From contig JBKBYG010000034.1 of the NCBI GenBank assembly GCA_046313435.1, positions 1 through 16,531 of the forward strand: 16,531 nt of DNA, given 5' to 3'. This DNA comes from JBKBYG01 sp046313435. Lineage in GTDB: Bacteria > Pseudomonadota > Alphaproteobacteria > Rickettsiales > Arcanibacteraceae. This document shows, piece by piece, positions 1 through 5,979 of the stretch (the first letter of the stretch is position 1; each line of letters begins with the position of its first letter). A program made the translations under genes and the position numbers. The notes beneath the pieces were generated by a model. The model was given only the letters and a program-made list of their open reading frames with translations. It was not told the DNA's origin and searched no databases.

Positions 1-19
1 AAAAATAATGTTCCTTAAA

Positions 20-40
20 TATTGTTATCTGTTAACAATA
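20..40. other. Short inverted repeat upstream of rplS
   Basis: An 8-bp inverted repeat (TATTGTTA and TAACAATA, with a 5-base loop TCTGT) lies in the AT-rich leader before rplS. It could be the weak terminator of a gene left of the window, but it lacks a GC core and a clear T tract. The rest of 1-195 holds no coding frame I can support. An 11-base direct repeat, TTAAATATTGT, occurs twice (around 15 and 47). I could not assign a convincing rplS promoter. Confidence 0.25.
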
Positions 41-195
41 ATAAAATTAAATATTGTATATTAAGAAAAGATTAAAAATTAACAAAATCAAAAATAAAAC
101 ATCTTTGTAATAATTATTTATAAAAAAAATAAAAACTACTGGCATTATATTTTATTTTAATGTATTAAGATGTAATTAAAAACTTAGAGGACGAA

Positions 196-579
196 ATGAA
201 TTTAGTTGAAAAATTTGAACAAGCTCAAATTGAAAAGCTTGCTGAAGGTAAAAAAATCCCTGATTTTGCACCAGGAGACACAGTTAAAATTAATTACAGA
301 ATCGTTGAAGGAGCTAATGAGCGTATTCAAGCCTTTGAAGGTGTATGTATCGCTAGAAAGAACCGAGGCTTACATTCTTCATTTAGAGTGCGTAAAATTA
401 GTCACGGCGAAGGTGTAGAGCGTATTTTTCCACTTTATTCTCCACGCGTTGAAAGCATTGAAGTTGTAAGACGAGGCGTTGTTCGTAGAGCAAAATTATA
501 TTATATGCGTGAACTTCGTGGTAAAGCTGCAAGAATTAAAGAAAAACGTTATGTTGCAACTAAGACAGAGAATAATTAA
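196..579 (+). CDS. rplS: 50S ribosomal protein L19
   Basis: This is large-subunit ribosomal protein bL19, which sits at the 30S-50S interface near the 16S rRNA contact. The 127-residue product matches the family's usual length of about 115-130. It has the typical N-terminal helix, then a basic beta-rich body with 'FAPGDTVKINYRI.EG..ERIQ.FEGV', 'RKNRGLHSSFRVRKIS.GEGVERIFPLYSP' and 'VVRRGVVRRAKLYYMRELRGKAARIKE', all L19 hallmarks. The ATG at 196 has a Shine-Dalgarno-like AGAGGACGAA directly upstream. In many bacteria rplS follows trmD; the upstream neighbour is outside the window. Transcription probably stops at the hairpin just downstream. Confidence 0.98.
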   Translation: MNLVEKFEQAQIEKLAEGKKIPDFAPGDTVKINYRIVEGANERIQAFEGVCIARKNRGLHSSFRVRKISHGEGVERIFPLYSPRVESIEVVRRGVVRRAKLYYMRELRGKAARIKEKRYVATKTENN

Positions 580-587
580 TAACATTT

Positions 588-627
588 AAAGAAATATTTA
601 TATAAAAAATTATATAAATATTTCTTT
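588..627 (+). terminator. Perfect 18-bp hairpin after rplS
   Basis: Two 18-base arms (588-605 and 610-627) are exact reverse complements around an AAAA loop and start 8 bases after the rplS stop. The stem is almost entirely A/T, with one G-C pair near its base. The 3' arm ends in T-rich sequence (TTTCTTTGTTCTCTTT). It fits a rho-independent terminator of an AT-rich genome and could also act on the minus-strand transcript of the Nudix gene. Confidence 0.7.
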
Positions 628-704
628 GTTCTCTTTGCAATTTAAAGTCGCAGTAGTTGCTTAAACAAATAGAAAAATTATTTAAAAGCGCATTTATTAA
701 CTGC

Positions 705-1130
705 TTATAATAAACTATTACATTTTTCAATCGCCATAATTTCGAATTCAGTCTGTAATAAGCTCTTATTATGCATTTCAATCATTTCATCATAAGAAAA
801 CCAATCTATTTTAAGAATTTCGTTTGAAACAATACTAGGATCATTTAGCGCTAAAGCAGACATTACCATATATATACGGCTCTTTTGCTTATATTCAAAT
901 ATTCCTATCTCTCTTTCTATTTTAAGATGCAAATTTAATTCCTCAATAAGCTCTCTCTGAAGCGTATCTTCATAAGACTGATCAGTTTCTTCAATTCTAC
1001 CGCCCAAAAAAGTCCATTTTCCTTTATTTTCTATACTTGTATTATTATGCATTGCTAGTAAATATTTATCCGGATTATTGGATGATTTAATAATGCCTTT
1101 AACACCTTTGATTTCGCTATTATAATCCAT
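705..1130 (-). CDS. Nudix hydrolase
   Basis: The 141-residue product is a single Nudix (MutT-like) domain, predicted to cleave a nucleoside diphosphate linked to another moiety using Mg2+. The Nudix box is visible at residues 43-67: G43-G44 starts it and the metal-binding core reads R59-E60-L61-I62-E63-E64. Two deviations from the textbook box are present. There is one extra residue between the first acidic position and RE, that acidic position is Asp50 rather than Glu, and the usual final Gly is Asn66. 'KWTFLGGRIEETD' before the box is typical of the fold. The gene starts 15 bases after tetR on the same strand with no strong Shine-Dalgarno site, so co-transcription with tetR is likely. The substrate cannot be read from the sequence. 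Confidence 0.85.
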   Translation of the reverse strand: MDYNSEIKGVKGIIKSSNNPDKYLLAMHNNTSIENKGKWTFLGGRIEETDQSYEDTLQRELIEELNLHLKIEREIGIFEYKQKSRIYMVMSALALNDPSIVSNEILKIDWFSYDEMIEMHNKSLLQTEFEIMAIEKCNSLL

Positions 1131-1145
1131 ATCGTTTAATAAAAT

Positions 1146-1724
1146 TTATTTGATTATCTCGCATTGAAAATTTTTTAGGCATATTTCTTTTACCATATTT
1201 ATATATTGTTCTTTTTTAATTTTGTTTTTTGAAAATATTTTGAACTGATCAAATAATACTGCATTTAAGCTTGTGTGTATATATAGAGCTATGAGATCTG
1301 CGCTATATTGATTTTTAACTTTATCTTCTTGCTGAAATTTTTTTATAATTTTTATCCATTCAACTGGAGTTATTTGATTTTCTCCAATTAGTTCGTTATC
1401 TTCATCTTCTAACATTTGCCATTGAATAATTCGTAAGATTCTAGGGTCTTCCTCATATGCTTTCAGTCTTTGTTGTATAATTAAATCTAAAAATTTTTTA
1501 AAACCATCACATATTGAATCATTTATATTCTCTTCTAACACGTGGGTTAAAAGCTGCCTCTTTACTTCTTGCCATAAATCCTTTTTATTCCCTATATGGT
1601 GGTAAATTAAGCTTTGGTTTATATTTGCAGTTTTTGCAATATCACTTATTGAAGAACCAGAAAATCCTTTTTCAACAAATACATGAGTTGCCGCATCTAA
1701 TATCTTTTTTTTTGTTTTATCCAT
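1146..1724 (-). CDS. TetR/AcrR-family transcriptional regulator
   Basis: This 192-residue protein has an N-terminal TetR-type helix-turn-helix. Residues 5-51 match the family pattern, with 'ILDAATHVFVEKGF' as helix 1, 'SISDIAKTANINQSLIYHHIGNKKDLW' covering the HTH, and the recognition helix around Q37-H43. The remainder is a helical ligand-binding and dimerisation domain, too variable to name a ligand. It is transcribed divergently from a small NTF2-like gene. The shared intergenic region contains two 18-bp palindromes, one starting 19 bases upstream of its own ATG, so repression of the neighbour and autorepression are likely. A Nudix gene follows it. The ATG at 1724 is chosen because the TetR N-terminus begins immediately after it. 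Confidence 0.93.
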   Translation of the reverse strand: MDKTKKKILDAATHVFVEKGFSGSSISDIAKTANINQSLIYHHIGNKKDLWQEVKRQLLTHVLEENINDSICDGFKKFLDLIIQQRLKAYEEDPRILRIIQWQMLEDEDNELIGENQITPVEWIKIIKKFQQEDKVKNQYSADLIALYIHTSLNAVLFDQFKIFSKNKIKKEQYINMVKEICLKNFQCEIIK

Positions 1725-1739
1725 AATATTTCTAAAATA

Positions 1740-1767
1740 TTGATTGAATGATCATTAAATTTATGAT
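1740..1767 (+). promoter_or_regulatory. Candidate sigma70 promoter of the NTF2-like gene
   Basis: A -35-like TTGATT (1740-1745) is separated by 16 bases from a -10-like TATGAT (1762-1767), placing transcription start near 1774. One palindrome fills the spacer between the two boxes and the second covers the predicted start. That is the classical arrangement for repression by a bound TetR dimer. The assignment is from sequence only. Confidence 0.55.
1743..1760. promoter_or_regulatory. TetR operator, copy 1
   Basis: ATTGAATGATCATTAAAT is an 18-bp palindrome centred on GATC with one mismatched pair. It shares its left arm and core with the second copy; the two centres are 29 bp apart. It lies between the -35 and -10 of the plus-strand promoter and just upstream of tetR. 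The TTGAA...TTCAA layout resembles operators of several TetR-family repressors. Binding by this TetR is inferred from position. Confidence 0.7.
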
Positions 1768-1771
1768 ACTC

Positions 1772-1789
1772 ATTGAATGATCGTTCAAT
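1772..1789. promoter_or_regulatory. TetR operator, copy 2
   Basis: ATTGAATGATCGTTCAAT is an 18-bp palindrome with a single mismatched pair, centred on GATC, at the predicted transcription start of the NTF2-like gene. Together with copy 1 it defines a consensus ATTGAATGATCRTTCAAT. Its complement also supplies a TTGAAC hexamer that could be the -35 box of tetR on the minus strand. Confidence 0.75.
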
Positions 1790-1808
1790 TAATTATAGGA
1801 GAAATATT

Positions 1809-2204
1809 ATGAATAATCAAGAAATTTTAAACTTAGTAACTGATATTTATTTATGGTTTAATAAGATATCCGACCCAAAAAATAGCTTTGTAGAACAAGA
1901 TTTAAATAAATATTTTACTTCTGATTTTATTATGCAATTAAATGATAAAATTATTTGCTCAGGGCAGGAATCTTTATATCAACATTTTGAAGAATTTAGA
2001 AAAGGCGGTGCTATTCTTAAAGTTCAAATACCTTTTGAAGAAATTATTATATCTGAAGATCAGAAAAAATGCATTGTAAGATATAATATAAATATAGAAA
2101 ACTTATCATCCGAAGTTATTAAACAAATTAAAGTTATAGCTATTTGGCATATTTCAAATAATCAAAAACTTCAACGCATGAATGAAGTAGTACATTATGG
2201 ATAA
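1809..2204 (+). CDS. NTF2/SnoaL-like small protein under TetR control
   Basis: The 131-residue product resembles the NTF2/SnoaL cone fold. It has an N-terminal helix ('LVTDIYLWFNKI'), 'LNKYFTSDFIMQLNDK' matching the usual 'l..lfdpdf.f..' region, a central helix 'LYQHFEEFRKG', and alternating strands to the end. The function of such proteins (enzyme, binding protein or immunity factor) cannot be read from sequence. I place the start at the ATG at 1809 because AGGAG lies 7 bases upstream. An in-frame ATG 36 bases earlier (1773) falls inside the operator and has no ribosome binding site. It is divergent from tetR, and a strong terminator follows its stop. The NTF2 assignment is by pattern only. 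Confidence 0.7.
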   Translation: MNNQEILNLVTDIYLWFNKISDPKNSFVEQDLNKYFTSDFIMQLNDKIICSGQESLYQHFEEFRKGGAILKVQIPFEEIIISEDQKKCIVRYNINIENLSSEVIKQIKVIAIWHISNNQKLQRMNEVVHYG

Positions 2205-2205
2205 T

Positions 2206-2233
2206 AAAAAAGCCCTAAATCTAGGGCTTTTTT
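2206..2233. terminator. Bidirectional rho-independent terminator
   Basis: A perfect 12-bp stem (AAAAAAGCCCTA / TAGGGCTTTTTT) with a 4-base loop AATC lies one base after the NTF2-like stop and before the stop of the convergent transporter gene. The GC core is flanked by A6 and T6, so it can terminate transcription from both sides. Confidence 0.93.
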
Positions 2234-2251
2234 AAAAATGACTTAAGAACA

Positions 2252-3508
2252 TTATTTTGCTCTTAATGGCTCATTAAATCTATCTTTGTAGAAATACAGA
2301 CTTGCTAATGATAAACTAGCAAATAAAATAATATAGAATGCTAAAGCATCTTCACGTTCAGTATTTTCAATTAACCAAATGGCTACAGCTGGAGTAGTAC
2401 CTCCAAACACTGCTGCACTAATATTATATGATAAAGCAACCCCTGTAAATCTTACACTTGTAGGAAATAGTTCAACTAATATTGCTGGCACTGGAGCAAT
2501 GTAAAATGCCAGTATTGTAGCAAATAATATCTGACCCAAAAGAGGCGCAATAAATCCATTAGTCATAAGCAATTGAAATATTGGATAAGTCATTAAGATA
2601 AACGCAACAGAACTAAATATTAATACAGGCTTGCGTCCGATACGATCAGATAAAGACGATGCATAAGGCAAAATACACATTAATATTACAATGCTAATTG
2701 AATTCATAAGTAATGCGTCCCTGATAGGTTGCCCTATTATTTTCGACATGAAACTATTCATAAATATCATTAAAGTATAAAATGGCACAGTTACCGTAAA
2801 ATATATACCAATAGCCACCATTAATTCTGGTAAGTAGAATTTTGTAACTTCCCTAAGAGGAGTTTTAGATAAAGTACCTTCATTTTTTGCTTTAATATAT
2901 TCTGGACTTTCATTTAGATTTTTCATATATAATCCAATCAATCCTATAAAAATACTAATAATGAAAGGAACTCTCCAGCCCCAAGATTCATATTTTTCTA
3001 TAGGTAAAATATGTGAAAATAATGTCGCTACTCCGAGTCCAAGAAGTATTCCTGCACACATACTAAAAACAGAAGCACTTCCTGCAAATCCCCTTCGATT
3101 TTCTGGAGCATGCTCAATTGTAAAAGCTATACATCCACTGAAACCACCTCCCAACGATAAACCTTGAAGTAATCTTATCAAAGTTAAGAGTAGAGGAGCA
3201 AAAATCCCTATTTGGTCATAAGTAGGAAGAATTCCTATACATGCTGTAGGAATTGCCATAAGTAATATAGATAATATTAGAGAAGCTTTTCTACCAAATT
3301 TATCTCCAATATATCCAAACAACACTCCACCAATTGGCCTCATGAGGAATCCTGCTGCAAAAACACTAAATGCTGCAATTAATGACAATGAAGGATTATC
3401 CGTTGGAAAATATAATTTACTGATGATTGTAGCAAAATGTCCATAAAGAGCGAAGTCATACCATTCAAGAGTATTCCCTATCATGCCAGAAATTATTATT
3501 TTACGCAT
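2252..3508 (-). CDS. MFS transporter, metabolite:H+ symporter (ProP-like) family
   Basis: This is a 418-residue, 12-helix inner-membrane permease of the major facilitator superfamily, MHS branch, which includes ProP (proline/betaine), KgtP and ShiA. Evidence is the family opening 'GNTLEWYDFALYG' (11-23), motif A G65-K74 ('GYIGDKFGRK'), its repeat in the second half 'SLSDRIGRK' (285-293), and the late 'RFTGVALSYNISAAVFGG' region. The substrate is unknown; an organic osmolyte or dicarboxylate taken up with protons is likely. One oddity is the TM4 motif 'QGxxxGGE' of MHS proteins, which reads Q115-G116-L-S-L-G-G-G122, so the conserved Glu is Gly. The ATG at 3508 has AAGG about 9 bases upstream. 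Obligate intracellular bacteria often carry several ProP paralogues, which fits this genome type. Confidence 0.9.
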   Translation of the reverse strand: MRKIIISGMIGNTLEWYDFALYGHFATIISKLYFPTDNPSLSLIAAFSVFAAGFLMRPIGGVLFGYIGDKFGRKASLILSILLMAIPTACIGILPTYDQIGIFAPLLLTLIRLLQGLSLGGGFSGCIAFTIEHAPENRRGFAGSASVFSMCAGILLGLGVATLFSHILPIEKYESWGWRVPFIISIFIGLIGLYMKNLNESPEYIKAKNEGTLSKTPLREVTKFYLPELMVAIGIYFTVTVPFYTLMIFMNSFMSKIIGQPIRDALLMNSISIVILMCILPYASSLSDRIGRKPVLIFSSVAFILMTYPIFQLLMTNGFIAPLLGQILFATILAFYIAPVPAILVELFPTSVRFTGVALSYNISAAVFGGTTPAVAIWLIENTEREDALAFYIILFASLSLASLYFYKDRFNEPLRAK

Positions 3509-3711
3509 AAAATAAACCTTATAATACTTTTTTAAAAATTAAATTAAATTATATGCTAATTAAAATACAAGAGCTTGGTTAAATTATTATTAAAAAACCC
3601 CTACTAAAATTTTTTTCACTTCCATAAAACATAGTTTGAAAATAGAATTAATAATAAGTTAACCTTTTTAATATTATCTATTTTTTAACTATTAATAAAA
3701 ATTTAATTCAT

Positions 3712-5976
3712 ATGCAAACAATAGCTTTTATTTCTCTTGATCAGGTAGCTGGCGCAGAACTATATTATGATTTTGTGAATTATTTTACTGCCCAAGGTTC
3801 AAAAGAGGATCAGGAACACGCTCCAACAAGCCTTTTTTCAATACCTATTAGAAGTTCTGAAGAATTCAAAAATGCTCTTTTATTAAATTGGAGCATGGGA
3901 GCAGACATTTTTGTATTTCCTAGAAAACTTACTCAGGAAGAAAAAAAAATATGGGAAGAATTTGTAAAAACACGTCCTTTAGAAACTTCTCCTGAAAAAT
4001 TATCATTTTATGATTTTTCTACGTTTTCTCCTTATCAAAAAGAACAATCAGAAAACGAAAAGTTAGAATATTTCCATGATATTTATACAAAGTGCAAAGA
4101 ATCTTTGCCTAAAAAATTCAGCTTTAATAATAATTATTTAAGAGTCAAAATTGATGATATTATTTATAAAGGAAAAGATTATTACAGCGAAGTTTATAAT
4201 TATATATATCAAGACTTAAAGTCTAAATGGGGGGAAAGATTAGAAAATCTTAAAAAAGATTTATTACAAAAACAAAAAAAACTTGAAAATGATCAAGCTA
4301 ATAATGAGTCTCCTAAAGAACTATTTATTAAATTAAATAACATTGAAACTATTAACTCTGCAATAAAAGAAACTGAAGAAAATTTAAAAGATATTGAAAC
4401 AGAAGTTAGCAAGAAGCTAAAAGAAATAAAATCTGTTATTGAATCAACAGCGGAAACCAACTCTGCAAGAAATTTAAAAAAGCGCGAATATTCAAAAATT
4501 TTAAAATATTTGTCTTCTATTTCTACAGAACTTTCCAAAATCATAGGCGTTATTGGAGGAGCCGGGCCTCTTGCTTCAGCAACTTACTATCGATTGCTTG
4601 CCGAAAAACATGTTTTTTTTATAGGACTGGATGATACTTTAGCACCATATAAAAGCAAATGTATTATGGAAGGAAGACATATTGCAGACTCTGAGGATTT
4701 TAGAATACATTACCTAAATTGCATCTTAATGTTAAATGGTTTAATAAATTTTCTTACACTGCCTTGTAATACTGCCCACATATTTACAGATTGCTATAAA
4801 TTATTTTTAAAAGAAAATATAGAAATTTTAGATATAAGAGACGCTGTAATTTCAGGTCTTGAAGCCAAATTCTTAAAAAGATCTCAAGACAGATCGCAAA
4901 ATAATAATTTACACAAAGAAGTATTTATACTTGGAACGCCCGCTACAGTTCAAAAAGATCTATATAATGATAAATTAATAAGCGCTAAATATACAAAAAT
5001 AATTAAACCCGATAAAATTTTACTAGATAAAATATATGATATTATTTTTATGGTTAAAAAGGACACCGATCTTGCTATAGCGCGTGAAGATTTTTATCAA
5101 ATTATAACAGAAATTGAACGTGAGCATCCTAAAGCGGATATATTATTTGTATGCACAGAATTAAGCGTATTTTATATTGAAAATGACCAGAGAATTAAGC
5201 TCCAAGGTAGAAATATAGCAAGCAGTACCCATGCTTTATCTACTTATGCCAGCATAAAGGCTAATGCAGAAAAAACACCAGTAAATCATGAAGATGTGGT
5301 AATTGAGCACGAACCTACTAAGCCATGGCCTCTTTTACGATCTAAAGCAAGAAGTATAGGACAAGAATCTTCAGTAGTAGGATTTCACACTCCTCAACCA
5401 GTAAAAAAACCTCCAGCCAAATCTTTAAGTTGTGAAGAAATCAATATTTCTGGTAGTAATTATGAAACAGATTATTTAATTGAATCCTCAATTTCCAATG
5501 CTAGTAGTAACAGTACGGAAGCCTCTAGTAGTAGTCTCGGTGAATTCACAATTAATCATGCAAAAAAAGAAAGCTCTGATGATAACCAAGAAAATATAAA
5601 AAAAAATATTTTTCAAGATATAGTTAAAGAATTTAATATAATAGCTAATATGCCCTCAGAACAAAAAATTATAATTTTGATTGAGAAACATAAAAATACT
5701 ACCTCATCTATGAACAATAAGTCTTCTAATTCATTATTAAAGTTTTTTAATTTTAACAAGTTTAATACTGTTGGCAAAGATATTATTGATATAAAAAATT
5801 ATTTAGATAAAATAAAAGAATATTATACAGATTTTGGTGCTACTATCTTAATTAGCACAAATAAATCTAATATTGAAATTTGTGCAACTAAAGATATTAT
5901 TAGTAAAGTACAAAGTGATTTAAAAATTGCTGGAATTGAAACTGGAAATCATCAAACTGTCAATATGCATAGATAA
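3712..5976 (+). CDS. Multidomain Asp/Glu racemase-family protein with a degenerate second racemase lobe
   Basis: The 754-residue protein has four visible parts. Residues 1-81 align with the N-terminal lobe of aspartate racemases: 'TIAFISL' strand, 'AGAELYYDF', D33-Q-E-H36-A-P like the family's DQDHIP, then 'GADIFVFP'. The catalytic-Cys motif PCNTAH is replaced by P70-R-K-L-T-Q. Residues about 165-245 are a charged coiled coil. Residues about 277-520 form a full racemase domain: 'GVIGGAGPLASATYY' (279-293), P351-C352-N-T-A-H356 and C481-T-E-L484, giving both catalytic cysteines. Residues about 540-754 are a linker, a Ser-rich stretch near 590-610 and an unrecognised C-terminal region. Typical family members are about 230 residues. 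The role may be D-amino-acid formation, but the substrate is unknown. The ATG at 3712 has no clear Shine-Dalgarno site, but the first strand begins right there. It is followed after 3 bases by a histidine kinase gene. Confidence 0.82.
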   Translation: MQTIAFISLDQVAGAELYYDFVNYFTAQGSKEDQEHAPTSLFSIPIRSSEEFKNALLLNWSMGADIFVFPRKLTQEEKKIWEEFVKTRPLETSPEKLSFYDFSTFSPYQKEQSENEKLEYFHDIYTKCKESLPKKFSFNNNYLRVKIDDIIYKGKDYYSEVYNYIYQDLKSKWGERLENLKKDLLQKQKKLENDQANNESPKELFIKLNNIETINSAIKETEENLKDIETEVSKKLKEIKSVIESTAETNSARNLKKREYSKILKYLSSISTELSKIIGVIGGAGPLASATYYRLLAEKHVFFIGLDDTLAPYKSKCIMEGRHIADSEDFRIHYLNCILMLNGLINFLTLPCNTAHIFTDCYKLFLKENIEILDIRDAVISGLEAKFLKRSQDRSQNNNLHKEVFILGTPATVQKDLYNDKLISAKYTKIIKPDKILLDKIYDIIFMVKKDTDLAIAREDFYQIITEIEREHPKADILFVCTELSVFYIENDQRIKLQGRNIASSTHALSTYASIKANAEKTPVNHEDVVIEHEPTKPWPLLRSKARSIGQESSVVGFHTPQPVKKPPAKSLSCEEINISGSNYETDYLIESSISNASSNSTEASSSSLGEFTINHAKKESSDDNQENIKKNIFQDIVKEFNIIANMPSEQKIIILIEKHKNTTSSMNNKSSNSLLKFFNFNKFNTVGKDIIDIKNYLDKIKEYYTDFGATILISTNKSNIEICATKDIISKVQSDLKIAGIETGNHQTVNMHR

Positions 5977-5979
5977 ATT

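Noticed and set aside
1773..1808. Upstream in-frame ATG for the NTF2-like protein
   Set aside because: It falls within the second operator and near the predicted transcription start, with no Shine-Dalgarno site; the ATG at 1809 has AGGAG at ideal spacing.
3509..3711. Divergent gap between the transporter and racemase genes searched for promoters, RNA genes or operators
   Set aside because: TATAAT-like strings occur, but none pairs with a -35 box at normal spacing; there is no tRNA-like fold or palindrome worth naming.
4293..4544. Minus-strand open frame inside the racemase-like gene
   Set aside because: Its Ser/Phe/Leu-rich product is the complement of the Lys/Glu-rich coiled-coil coding sequence; it is a shadow of the real gene.
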